Shown: one piece after another, positions 25,381 through 33,959 of the stretch
How positions within the stretch are numbered: the stretch's first letter is position 1
Layout: every line of letters starts with the position of its first letter
Assembly (NCBI GenBank): GCA_903824665.1
Contig: CAIJXT010000034.1
Location: 28,661 to 92,660 of the forward strand
DNA: 64,000 bases
Direction of reading: 5' to 3'
From: an uncultured Bacteroidota bacterium
Lineage (GTDB): Bacteria; Bacteroidota; Bacteroidia; Chitinophagales; Chitinophagaceae
Notes under the pieces: model-generated
Databases searched by the model: none
What the model saw: only the letters and a program-made list of their open reading frames with translations
Told to the model about the DNA's origin: nothing
Program-made: the position numbers and the translations under genes

Positions 25381-26670
25381 ATGAGCCATAGAACAACCTT
25401 AAAGCTCCGGCCGATACTTTGTAGCCTGCTGCTTGCCGTGCTGCTGCAGGGTCAGGCATTTGGTGCCAAAATACTGATACCCATGGATGCAGAGGGGCAA
25501 ACTGCCCACCTGAAAGCGTATGGGGTAGCCTATGCGGTACTGAAGGGCGGACTATCGATAGACTGGCTGCTGAACTACAAGGGTGGCAGCTTTGGTATGG
25601 ACCAGGTAGAGGGCATAGAACGAATGTGCAAGCTGCGTGGTGTGACCTACACTGTAATGAGCGATGCTGAGTATAGTGGCATACTTAATTCGGTGCTGGA
25701 TCCGGACTTCAACGGTGATGTGATAAAACTGGAAAAGCCCCCGAAGGTGGCGGTATATACACCACCCAATAAAGAGCCGTGGGATGATGCAGTAACGCTG
25801 GTGCTGACCTATGCGGAGATCCCGTTTGACAAAGTATATGACGATGAAGTGCTGAAGGGCGACCTATCAAAGTATGACTGGCTGCATCTGCACCATGAGG
25901 ATTTTACCGGCCAGTACGGCAAATTCTGGGCGAGCTTTCATCATGAAGCATGGTACCAGAATGACCAGAAATCTGCTGAAGCGTCGGCAGCAAAACATGG
26001 ATTCAAGAAAGTATCGCAACTAAAGCTGGCCATAGCCAAGCAGATACGCGACTTTACGGCCGGAGGCGGTTACCTGTTTGCGATGTGCTCTGCCACAGAC
26101 AGCTATGATATAGCGCTGGCGGCTGAGGGTGTGGATATCTGTGAGTCAATGTTTGACGGGGATGCTGCAGACCAGGGCGCACAGGAGAAACTGAACTTCA
26201 GCAAGTGCTTCGCGTTCAAGGATTTTACACTGGTGCGTAATCCGATGCACTATGAGTATTCCAACATAGACAATACGGAGTACCGGACAGCGATTCCAAT
26301 GAATATCGATTACTTCACGCTGTTTACCTTTTCGGCGAAATTTGACCCTGTGCCGGCGATGTTGTGCCAGAACCATACTACAACCATCAAGGGATTTATG
26401 GGGCAGACGACATCCTTCCGCCGCGACGTGCTGAAATCGAGCGTACTTGTGATGGGCGATTTCAAACCGGCTAACGAAGCAAAGTATATACATGGAGAAT
26501 ACGGAAAAGGGACATGGACATTCTACGGAGGTCACGATCCTGAAGACTATCAGCATATGATACATGATCCGGTAACGGAGCTGAGTCTGCACCCTTCATC
26601 ACCGGGATACCGGCTCATACTTAACAATGTCTTGTTTCCGGCGGCCAGAAAAAAGCCGAGAAAAACTTAA
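25381..26670 (+). CDS. Conserved exported protein, often labelled asparagine synthetase B
   Basis: A 429-residue protein with a signal peptide (to about residue 29, ending GQAFGA). The body begins KILIPMDAEGQTAHLKAYGVAYAVLKGG and contains the conserved runs WDDAVTLVLTYAEIPFDKVYDDEVL, YDWLHLHHEDFTGQYGKFWASF and GGGYLFAMCSATDSYDIALAAEGVDICESMFDGD. The last includes a cysteine in the position of a class I glutamine amidotransferase-like elbow (MCSATD). The family is widespread in Bacteroidota and commonly carries the name asparagine synthetase B, but there is no ATP-pyrophosphatase domain and the protein is exported, so that name is probably wrong. A one-mismatch -7 box (TAATTTAG, 25366-25373) lies just upstream. 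Confidence 0.75.
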   Translation: MSHRTTLKLRPILCSLLLAVLLQGQAFGAKILIPMDAEGQTAHLKAYGVAYAVLKGGLSIDWLLNYKGGSFGMDQVEGIERMCKLRGVTYTVMSDAEYSGILNSVLDPDFNGDVIKLEKPPKVAVYTPPNKEPWDDAVTLVLTYAEIPFDKVYDDEVLKGDLSKYDWLHLHHEDFTGQYGKFWASFHHEAWYQNDQKSAEASAAKHGFKKVSQLKLAIAKQIRDFTAGGGYLFAMCSATDSYDIALAAEGVDICESMFDGDAADQGAQEKLNFSKCFAFKDFTLVRNPMHYEYSNIDNTEYRTAIPMNIDYFTLFTFSAKFDPVPAMLCQNHTTTIKGFMGQTTSFRRDVLKSSVLVMGDFKPANEAKYIHGEYGKGTWTFYGGHDPEDYQHMIHDPVTELSLHPSSPGYRLILNNVLFPAARKKPRKT

Positions 26671-26770
26671 ATTTGCGAAAATGGACCGTGCCTGTCGGGC
26701 AAACACATATCGCTGATACCTATCATTAGCAATCGCATAACCAAATAGTATCGTAGTTTAAAAAATAATA

Positions 26771-26791
26771 CGAAATTCTACCCTAATTTCG
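26771..26791. promoter_or_regulatory. Palindrome just upstream of the 645-residue protein gene
   Basis: CGAAATT-CTACCCT-AATTTCG, a perfect 7-bp inverted repeat, 20 bases before the ATG. Its right arm overlaps TAATTTCG, a one-mismatch -7 box, so it could be an operator over the promoter. Confidence 0.4.
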
Positions 26792-26811
26792 GGTTTAAAG
26801 AGGCTCAGGTA

Positions 26812-28749
26812 ATGAATAATCAGATCGGATTTGGTGTTTTTGGAACTTTTGGTGATCCATATGGTTACCAACAGGTGTTTTACAACGGAGTCGATTTTAA
26901 TGCAACACTGGACCTTGATGAAAGTGAAATAGAGTTTTATCCGGGCACTGATTTATATGCTGTGCGCAGGGAGATGGTGGACGGCGTATATACGATATGC
27001 TTTTGTGTATATACTTACGAACGAGAACTAAATACTGAGCGTTTTGGAACTTTTCTGGGTTCGGCAGTTGTATTGCAAGACGGATTCACGGAACCCGAGT
27101 ACATCTACCGGACGCTGCTATCATTTCACTGGGGGATGATCGGTAATGAGGCGAATGTAAGTAATAACACGTTAAAGGTGCTACAGGCAAAGGACATGGT
27201 TGTAAAAGAACCATCGGAATTTGTGGCAGCCAAAGCGAATTTCATACCCATCAGTAAAACACCTTTTTTCAGCTCGGGAGTCAATCAGGCGAAAAAGTTA
27301 ATGATTCTGCCTGATCCAATGAGCACATCGGACAAAGAACAACAGGTCATCGCTTTTTTTGAGGAGGCACTTAAACACTTTAGTGACTGCGGGTCGATGT
27401 ACTTTTCATTTGACCGGAATGTACATGAATTTGCGATTAAGGAAGCTAAGGTGAGCATAATGGGTTGGGATGCGATGCAACTGCAAAAGTCGCTATCTGC
27501 ACCGGCGACAGTAGTGCGCACAAAAAAGGGTATCACCAAAATGGCAGCGCCGTCTGCGGCCACCCATGAACCAATACAAGCAGCAGTAATACATACACCG
27601 CCAGCACCACCACTGCACATACCTGCGGAAGATGAGCGGTTTGCTCCGCCACCACCACCACCTGCAAAGGTGATTACAGATGAAAAGGGCAGTATGTACC
27701 TTGTGGACGATGATGGCAAAGACGATGGGGGAAGAGAAGACGATAAGTATACAGATGACGAGGGCAACTATGATGATGAATATGGGGATGATGACCGAAA
27801 CAAACCATTTGACCTATGGGAAGAAACGGTGCCTGCCAATGGATGGACAAAGGACGAAATAGAATACAGGGTAAAGGAATACAACAGGCTATTCAAGTAC
27901 ACTAACAGCCTGATGGAGCACCTGAATGTGACAGATGAAGAAACGGTGAAGCCTAAAAAAACAGGCAGCACAAAGAAGAAAAGGACCATGATGCTGCTGG
28001 CTGTGGTGGGCGGGATTATACTGGTTGCGGTTCTGGTGTCGGTGTTCTCTGATGATGGCGGACAGGAAAAACCCAGCGATGGTGTAGCGGCGATAACGAT
28101 AACAGGCCCGGTGAATGCACCAACCGAAGCACCAGCCGCTGCGAAAACCAGCCCAAAAGAAAAGAAAACCACACCGAAAACCGCCACTACGAGCAAGCAA
28201 CCAGCAATAGCCAAGGCACCAACAGGCCAACCTGCAGCGGCAAAAACAGCGCCTGCGAGCCAACCTAAGCCACAGCCTACGACGACTGTAGCAACGACAA
28301 AACCAGCACCAGTAAAACCAATAGGGCCACCGCCCGCTGAGGACCCTAAACCTGCTGCGGTGACAACTAATACGCTGGCGGCAGTATCGCTGGCGGCGGT
28401 GGCTGCCAAACAGTCGGCAGCAAAAGAAATGCCCCTGTACCACAAAGCGAAAGAACTACACCCCAAGCCCAACTTAGAACTGACACAGAACGATATACCC
28501 GTGTTACGGCAGGTGAATATCAAGGACAAGACGCTGAGTGACCTGACGAGGGTGCTTTTTGAAAGTGTACCATCAAATATAGGCAACATATACCGTGAGC
28601 AGGAATTGCAGTACGCTGCGGCACTGCTTAACAGCAACAGACAGGCATTCAAGAAATCGGGTAATGACTATGTAGTAACTGCTGAATATCATGTATTGCA
28701 CATACCCGCCTATAAGAGTCCGAGATTACCGGCAGTATTTCCGAAGTAG
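26812..28749 (+). CDS. Large single-pass membrane protein with an unrecognised N-terminal domain
   Basis: A 645-residue protein with no signal peptide. Residues 1-235 form a folded domain (IGFGVFGTFGDPYGYQQVFY ... LYAVRREMVDGVYTICFCVYTYERELNTERFGTFLGSAVVLQDG ... IYRTLLSFHW). Its order of motifs resembles the GAP1-N domain of bacterial GTPase-associated proteins, but identity is too low to be sure. A Pro-rich linker and a very acidic stretch (about 290-335) follow. A basic segment KPKKTGSTKKKR then precedes one membrane helix (about 395-413), so the N-terminal domain should be cytoplasmic. A long Ala/Pro/Lys/Thr linker (about 425-540) leads to a C-terminal periplasmic domain (about 545-640). 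No neighbour explains it. Confidence 0.75.
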   Translation: MNNQIGFGVFGTFGDPYGYQQVFYNGVDFNATLDLDESEIEFYPGTDLYAVRREMVDGVYTICFCVYTYERELNTERFGTFLGSAVVLQDGFTEPEYIYRTLLSFHWGMIGNEANVSNNTLKVLQAKDMVVKEPSEFVAAKANFIPISKTPFFSSGVNQAKKLMILPDPMSTSDKEQQVIAFFEEALKHFSDCGSMYFSFDRNVHEFAIKEAKVSIMGWDAMQLQKSLSAPATVVRTKKGITKMAAPSAATHEPIQAAVIHTPPAPPLHIPAEDERFAPPPPPPAKVITDEKGSMYLVDDDGKDDGGREDDKYTDDEGNYDDEYGDDDRNKPFDLWEETVPANGWTKDEIEYRVKEYNRLFKYTNSLMEHLNVTDEETVKPKKTGSTKKKRTMMLLAVVGGIILVAVLVSVFSDDGGQEKPSDGVAAITITGPVNAPTEAPAAAKTSPKEKKTTPKTATTSKQPAIAKAPTGQPAAAKTAPASQPKPQPTTTVATTKPAPVKPIGPPPAEDPKPAAVTTNTLAAVSLAAVAAKQSAAKEMPLYHKAKELHPKPNLELTQNDIPVLRQVNIKDKTLSDLTRVLFESVPSNIGNIYREQELQYAAALLNSNRQAFKKSGNDYVVTAEYHVLHIPAYKSPRLPAVFPK

Positions 28750-28806
28750 CAGTTCCTGTGCGTGAATGACGTCTATTTTGTCCGGCAAACACTTATTCGC
28801 TACAAA

Positions 28807-31131
28807 CTATTGCAGACTGAAGTTGGAGTAATATTGTTTTGCAATGGCTTCATACTTTCTGGCCTCTGCCATGTTTCCCAGCCCCTGATAGGAAAGTGCG
28901 ATGTAGGGGATGTCTTTGACATTGCCGGGATCGAGTGCCAGGGTTTTGTTGATGGCATCTATAGCAGCCTGATACTGCTTTGACTGGTAGTATGCGTGCC
29001 CCAGGTTTGAAAAGCCATTTACATAGTTGGGATTGGCAGCAACGAGTTGTTTGAAAATCTCAATGGCCTGGGGATATTTACCACTATTGAGGTAGGTTGC
29101 CCCGAGATTGTTGGCAGCATTGATATCTGATGGGTTCATTTCGACTACCTTCCTGAAATAGGGCTCGGCCTCGTTGTACTTATTGCTGAAGTAATAGGCA
29201 AGGCCGATCTGCATGTAGGCCTCGGTATAGTTGGGATCGAAAGCGAGTGCCTGATTGATGAACATAATTGCGGAATCGAACTGTTTGAGCTGTGAATAGC
29301 AGCTACCCAGATTGCAATATGCCTGAATGAAGTCACCCTTTATCTGAATGGCGAGCTTGTAATATTGAATAGCCTCTGTGAGCCGGCTTGTGCGCAGGTA
29401 AACTGTACCTAAATTATTGGCGGCAATAGATTGATAAGGGCTTTGCGCAATCGCTGTTTTGAAGTGCACCTCGGCAGAGTCGTACCGCATGATGTTGAGG
29501 TAAGCCGTACCCAGTTCGGTATGTGCATCAGTATATTTCGGGAAAATTTCGATGGCTTTATTAAGGCAGGCGATTCCTTCATTCACTATAGCCCTGCGTT
29601 TGGCGGTGTCCTGCTCGGTGGGCAGGACATTCTCAACCAGCTCATTGCCTACATAGTAGTTGAGCCTGCCATTTTCGGGCGACTTAGCGAGGTCTGCCTT
29701 GAACATAGTAGCATTGTCTTTCCACTCTGCATTGCGGGCAAAGGTGAGGTAAGAGAAAACAAGGCAAATGGGTACGAGTATGCCCAATGCAACTTTATTT
29801 GCGGTGAACGCGGGGAAACTATTGTTTTCTTTGAGCACCCACTTATCTATAGCCAGCGCGAGCAACATACAAAAGCCCACCGAACAGAAAAACAGAAAAC
29901 GCTCGCCCATTGCGGAGCCCATAAGGAAGAAAATATTGGAAAACAGGGCGATGGTAGCCATGTAAAACAATATGGCAAAAGCCCAATAGTCTTTGCGGAA
30001 CTTAATGAACCGGAAAAGTCCATAGACACCAGCGCCGACATAAGTGAGCACCGACAACAACACCCAAATATTACCGAAACCAACGTAAGGAACGCTATTG
30101 TAGCCGTAGTCGCTAATGAGTGGATGTGGTATGAAAAGCAGTTTGACATACATGCCCAGCGTAAAGAAAGCCGTAGCGAGGCGCATACCGAGGTCGGGCG
30201 CACCAACGAGCGCATTGTCTATAAACTCGACCGCATCGGTACTGGCACCATAGTCACTGAGGATGATGTGCCTGATGGTAAGATAGATACCTGTAACGAT
30301 GAGTGCTCCGACCATCATAAATACGGCCCTGTTGTTGGCTTTTAGGTAGTCGATGAACCGTCTGAACCGGGAGCGGTATTCGTCGGAAGGCATTGAATCT
30401 GGTTGCTCCTGTGTGATGTAGAAAAAGAAAACCAGCGGGATGATACCCAGGAAAGTGACAACAGTCTCTTTGGAGAGGTAGGAAAGGAAGAGTGCAAAGA
30501 CGCCGCCCAGCAGATGGAGTGCCTTACCTGATTTGACGTAGGACACGAAAATATTGAGCGAAAGAAATGCAAACATAAAGCAGAATATCTCATCGAGACT
30601 TTTTATGTTGGCAACGACCTCTGTATGAATGGGATGTACTGCAAATAACAATGATGCCATGAACGCGACAACGATTTTCTGCCGGTTGAATAACTTGTGC
30701 AGAAAGAGAAACAACAGGATTACGCACAAAGAAAAATACAACACATTGAAAAAATGGGCAGCAGCGGGATTGAGCCCAAACAGCCCAACTTCTGTAGCAA
30801 ACATAACGAGCGAAAGCGGGCGATAGTTTTCATTTTTGAGGTATCCGAAACCTTTGAGGCGGGGTGTTTTGAGCAGCTCGGGGATACCGTCGAAACCCTG
30901 ATTGACGATCGTATTCTTCGCATACACCATGGTATCATCGAGCACAAAACCATTTTTTAGTGTATTGCCATACACCAGAAAAGTGATGATACCGAGCAAC
31001 AGCGCAAGCTTGAGAGTAAGTGAAAACTTACCGGCTGAAGGTTGTTTGGTTTTTGAAACAGTATTCTCCTGCGTTGGAGCTACAGGCGAGGAAACGGATT
31101 GAGGTTTACGAACTTGTTGCTTTTTTGCCAT
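28807..31131 (-). CDS. TMTC-like multi-pass membrane protein with C-terminal TPRs
   Basis: A 774-residue protein. The start at 31131 (MAKKQQVRKPQ) follows an exact -7 box. A basic N-terminal tail precedes about ten membrane helices (about 40-465), of the kind found in family 39-type glycosyltransferases and TMTC proteins (GFVLDDTMVYAKNTIVNQGF, NYRPLSLVMFATE, FAVHPIHTEVVANIKSLDEIFCFMFAFLSLN). The C-terminal part (about 480-774) consists of about eight tetratricopeptide repeats (recurring AxxNLGxxYLxxxxYxxAxxxFxxA). Animal TMTC proteins O-mannosylate cadherins; bacterial relatives are uncharacterised. A sugar transferase acting on exported proteins, with the TPRs as substrate-binding arm, is plausible. 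It converges on the 645-residue protein gene. Confidence 0.85.
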   Translation of the reverse strand: MAKKQQVRKPQSVSSPVAPTQENTVSKTKQPSAGKFSLTLKLALLLGIITFLVYGNTLKNGFVLDDTMVYAKNTIVNQGFDGIPELLKTPRLKGFGYLKNENYRPLSLVMFATEVGLFGLNPAAAHFFNVLYFSLCVILLFLFLHKLFNRQKIVVAFMASLLFAVHPIHTEVVANIKSLDEIFCFMFAFLSLNIFVSYVKSGKALHLLGGVFALFLSYLSKETVVTFLGIIPLVFFFYITQEQPDSMPSDEYRSRFRRFIDYLKANNRAVFMMVGALIVTGIYLTIRHIILSDYGASTDAVEFIDNALVGAPDLGMRLATAFFTLGMYVKLLFIPHPLISDYGYNSVPYVGFGNIWVLLSVLTYVGAGVYGLFRFIKFRKDYWAFAILFYMATIALFSNIFFLMGSAMGERFLFFCSVGFCMLLALAIDKWVLKENNSFPAFTANKVALGILVPICLVFSYLTFARNAEWKDNATMFKADLAKSPENGRLNYYVGNELVENVLPTEQDTAKRRAIVNEGIACLNKAIEIFPKYTDAHTELGTAYLNIMRYDSAEVHFKTAIAQSPYQSIAANNLGTVYLRTSRLTEAIQYYKLAIQIKGDFIQAYCNLGSCYSQLKQFDSAIMFINQALAFDPNYTEAYMQIGLAYYFSNKYNEAEPYFRKVVEMNPSDINAANNLGATYLNSGKYPQAIEIFKQLVAANPNYVNGFSNLGHAYYQSKQYQAAIDAINKTLALDPGNVKDIPYIALSYQGLGNMAEARKYEAIAKQYYSNFSLQ

Positions 31132-31134
31132 ATA

Positions 31135-31142
31135 CAAAACTA
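31135..31142 (-). promoter_or_regulatory. -7 promoter box TAGTTTTG
   Basis: An exact TAnnTTTG match on the minus strand, three bases before the ATG at 31131. A TTG start at 31137 would fall within the box. Confidence 0.65.
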
Positions 31143-31298
31143 CTACTGATAACAGGTTTGAAAGTAGTATTTTTTCGTGTTATTTTCACTGGTACCGTTG
31201 TTGTAGCGCATCTGGAGAGAGAGAGAAAGTGGCTAAACAGTGAATTATCCACTATTTTCGCAGGAGTAGAACTATCAGATTAGCTTAACAAAATAGAA

Positions 31299-31655
31299 TT
31301 GGATCAGCAAAATGCACACAGACCCGCAGGCTTCGGGTGGCATCTGGCATCAGGCGTTACCGTCTCTGGTATCGAAGAAAACAGACTTACCGAAATAGAA
31401 GTGAATTCGAAACGAGTGGGCATAGTGAAACGCGGTGGTATAGTCTATGCATTTACGGCAAAGTGTCCGCATGCGGGTGTGCCGCTTTGTACAGGATGGG
31501 TAGACGGACTGGGAAGAATCGTGTGCCCCGAGCACAAGTATCGATTTGACCCTACCAATGGCAGAAACACGAGCGGCGAAGGCTATAAGCTATTTACCTA
31601 CCCGGTTGAGATCCGCAGCGATGAGATATGGATAGGATTGGTGTCGCTACCGTGA
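31299..31655 (+). CDS. Rieske-type [2Fe-2S] ferredoxin
   Basis: A 118-residue protein with one Rieske domain, of the small soluble type related to NirD and dioxygenase ferredoxins. The cluster ligands are C56 and H58 (KCPHAGVPLCTGW) and C76 and H79 (RIVCPEHKYRFD). The disulfide cysteines of high-potential Rieske proteins are not in the usual place. It should carry electrons in the cytoplasm. The start codon is TTG; no ATG in frame precedes the domain, and a one-mismatch box (TATTTTCG, 31253-31260) lies upstream. The partner is not evident from the neighbours. Confidence 0.88.
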   Translation: MDQQNAHRPAGFGWHLASGVTVSGIEENRLTEIEVNSKRVGIVKRGGIVYAFTAKCPHAGVPLCTGWVDGLGRIVCPEHKYRFDPTNGRNTSGEGYKLFTYPVEIRSDEIWIGLVSLP

Positions 31656-31713
31656 TAAACTGTTGGATGAACGGAAGTTCGTTACAATCGGCGTATTTCT
31701 GAAGTACTATATC

Positions 31714-31721
31714 TATTTTTG
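31714..31721 (+). promoter_or_regulatory. -7 promoter box TATTTTTG of ldcA
   Basis: An exact TAnnTTTG match five bases before the ATG at 31727, indicating a very short leader. Confidence 0.65.
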
Positions 31722-31726
31722 GCACC

Positions 31727-32644
31727 ATGATCCATCCACAATATTTGACTGCAGGCTCGGTTGTAGGTATTACCTGTCCGTCGGGCCATGTATCAGCAGA
31801 ACGGGTAAACTATGCGGTGACGGTACTGGAGCGCTGGGGATTCAGCGTGCTGCAAGGTAAGACCATAGGTACGGGGCAATACTATTTTTCGGGAACAGAT
31901 GAGGAACGCCTTGCCGACCTGCAGTGCATGATGGATGACCTGACTATAGATGCCATACTGATGGGGCGTGGCGGCTACGGTATGAGCAGAATAATAGACC
32001 AGATAGACTTTACCGCATTTCTGAAGAAGCCCAAATGGATATGCGGATTCAGTGACATAACAGTACTACATAACCACCTGCAGGCACAATATAGCATAGC
32101 GTCGCTGCATAGCCCTATGTGTGGCGCGTTCAAGCCAGAAACGGAGCACGAGCCCTACCTGCTGTCGTTAAGGCATGCGCTGACCGGTCAACCACTTCGA
32201 TATACACTACCCTACAGTGCTCACAACCGCCCGGGCAGTGCAACGGGGCTATTGACAGGTGGGAATCTGGCAATGCTGGCGCACCTTACAGGGTCGGCGT
32301 CGGAAACGGACACCAAGGGTAAAATCCTGTTTATTGAAGATATAGGGGAGTATATGTACCATGCCGACAGATTGCTGATGAACCTGAAACGTGCCGGAAA
32401 ACTAGATGACCTGGCTGGGCTTGTAGTAGGCAGCTTTACAGAAATGCAAGATACCGATCGTCCTTTCGGACAAACGATAGAGCAGATCATAGCCGACAAA
32501 GTAAAGGAATATGACTATCCTGTTTGTTTTAATTTTCCCTGCGGTCATCAGGACATCAACTATACACTGATGCTGCATACACCGCACAGATTGACAGTGA
32601 CAGCTGCAGCCACAACACTGGAAAACATAGGTGAACGCCAGTAG
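31727..32644 (+). CDS. ldcA: Muramoyltetrapeptide (LD-) carboxypeptidase, peptidase family S66
   Basis: A 305-residue serine peptidase that removes the terminal D-alanine from tetrapeptides of recycled peptidoglycan. Family marks are present: ILMGRGGYGMSRII (about 77-90), the nucleophile serine S109 in ICGFSDITVLHN, the glutamate-bearing segment LFIEDIGEYMYHADRLLMNL (about 203), and the catalytic histidine H274 in PCGHQDINYTLML. No signal peptide, so it acts in the cytoplasm. Length is typical. It is a monocistronic gene with its own promoter, convergent with the O-antigen ligase-like gene 15 bases away. Confidence 0.93.
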   Translation: MIHPQYLTAGSVVGITCPSGHVSAERVNYAVTVLERWGFSVLQGKTIGTGQYYFSGTDEERLADLQCMMDDLTIDAILMGRGGYGMSRIIDQIDFTAFLKKPKWICGFSDITVLHNHLQAQYSIASLHSPMCGAFKPETEHEPYLLSLRHALTGQPLRYTLPYSAHNRPGSATGLLTGGNLAMLAHLTGSASETDTKGKILFIEDIGEYMYHADRLLMNLKRAGKLDDLAGLVVGSFTEMQDTDRPFGQTIEQIIADKVKEYDYPVCFNFPCGHQDINYTLMLHTPHRLTVTAAATTLENIGERQ

Positions 32645-32658
32645 CCGGGTATGATATA

Positions 32659-33885
32659 TCACTCTACTACCCCAGGGTTTTCGGGCTCGTGGGAATTTCT
32701 GAGTTCGCCCAGTTGCAGCAACAAAAAGAATAAATAAACAAAGACGCCGAACTGTACTTCCAATACCGGTTCAATCATCAATTGCAGCAACAATATTAGC
32801 CAAACGATGAAAAAGAAAAAGCTCTGCCTGTTTCTGCGCAGGCGTGCAAGCGGCGCTGCAACCCATGCGATGAACAGCAGCATAGCCGGAATACCACAAC
32901 CAATAGCTACTATGAGGGCCTGATTGTGAGGCAGCAGCCTGCCATGTTCAGGGACCTGGGGATACCGGGCAGCGTAAAGTTTGTCAATTTCGTCCTTCAT
33001 ATCGCCAGCACCTACCCCTCCTACCGGATGCCCGGCTATGGCCACAAAAGCCAATTTGTAAGACATGATCCGCGCAATATCGCCTATGTTGCCTGAAGCA
33101 TCGCCACGCTTGAGCATGAAGTAGGTAAAATCTATGAAGTGCATGCGTTCTCTGAAAGTAGGAATAGCCCGCATGGCAAGAAAACCAACAAAAGGGAGCG
33201 ACACGATCATTATCAGCCCTGCTATTTTCCGACGTGCGACAGTGATATAAAGACCATAGGCAACCATAAAAAAATACAGCGAAACCAAGCCACTTTTGGC
33301 AGCGAGAACGTGTAAATAAACAACCAAAATACCGACAGCTATGCCAGCGGCTATGCGGGCCTTGCCGGGTGCAAGCCGAGGCCAGGCATATACACACCAG
33401 ATGATGAACAATGCCATTGTAAGGCTGCTCCTGATATAATCTTTACCGGGTAGTGTAGGCAGCATATGCGCGATATGGTATTCCTGTATATAGTATTCCG
33501 GATCCAGCAGAAAAAAAGATACGCTATACATTGCTGCTGCTACGAGCATTGCGCCGAGGCCAAGTGTAAGCACGGTTATCTGGCGATCTGAAAAGCGCGG
33601 CTGAAAGGCGAAAGCCAATGGTAACAACAGGAAGGGGAGTTTTGTTTGCAAATGCAGTCCCCATTCGTGCATATTCTCGCTCCAGAAACCAGACACAGCA
33701 TAAAACGCTACCCAAGACAGGCCCAGCAACCACCATTTCTGCTTCAGCCACTCGCGCGGGGACACGTCGCGAATGGCGTTGATACCAAAAAGAAACATTG
33801 CCACTGACAAAGCTACGCGTGAAACCAGGAAACCGGCAAACATGCCCAGAATGCAAATGAGGGCAATCCGGGATTTGTCTGGCAT
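32659..33885 (-). CDS. O-antigen ligase-like (Wzy/WaaL) membrane protein
   Basis: A 408-residue protein with about eleven membrane helices. The start at 33885 (MPDKSRIALICILG) fits the first helix. The Wzy_C-type signature region is the periplasmic loop around SYKLAFVAIAGHPVGGVGAGDMKDEIDKLYAARYPQVPEHGRLLPHNQALIVAIGCG, which contains the conserved Arg/His residues of ligases and polymerases. Such proteins join or polymerise undecaprenyl-linked glycans at the outer face of the inner membrane. Whether this is a polymerase or a ligase cannot be told. A WecA-like initiating transferase lies about 1 kb away on the other strand. Confidence 0.85.
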   Translation of the reverse strand: MPDKSRIALICILGMFAGFLVSRVALSVAMFLFGINAIRDVSPREWLKQKWWLLGLSWVAFYAVSGFWSENMHEWGLHLQTKLPFLLLPLAFAFQPRFSDRQITVLTLGLGAMLVAAAMYSVSFFLLDPEYYIQEYHIAHMLPTLPGKDYIRSSLTMALFIIWCVYAWPRLAPGKARIAAGIAVGILVVYLHVLAAKSGLVSLYFFMVAYGLYITVARRKIAGLIMIVSLPFVGFLAMRAIPTFRERMHFIDFTYFMLKRGDASGNIGDIARIMSYKLAFVAIAGHPVGGVGAGDMKDEIDKLYAARYPQVPEHGRLLPHNQALIVAIGCGIPAMLLFIAWVAAPLARLRRNRQSFFFFIVWLILLLQLMIEPVLEVQFGVFVYLFFLLLQLGELRNSHEPENPGVVE

Positions 33886-33902
33886 CTTATCGATTAGAAA
33901 GT

Positions 33903-33910
33903 TACTTTTG
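33903..33910 (+). promoter_or_regulatory. -7 promoter box TACTTTTG of meaB
   Basis: An exact TAnnTTTG match 49 bases before the GTG start of meaB, in the short divergent gap between it and the O-antigen ligase-like gene. Confidence 0.5.
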
Positions 33911-33959
33911 CTCACAGGCAGATCACTAATACTATTAAAACGCTGAAAAACAGATTTTA

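Noticed and set aside
27768..28652. A 294-codon hydrophobic open frame opposite the Ala/Pro-rich linker of the 645-residue protein
   Set aside because: Low-complexity complement (Gly, Ala, Val, Ser repeats) of the linker; the sense frame is supported by its folded ends.
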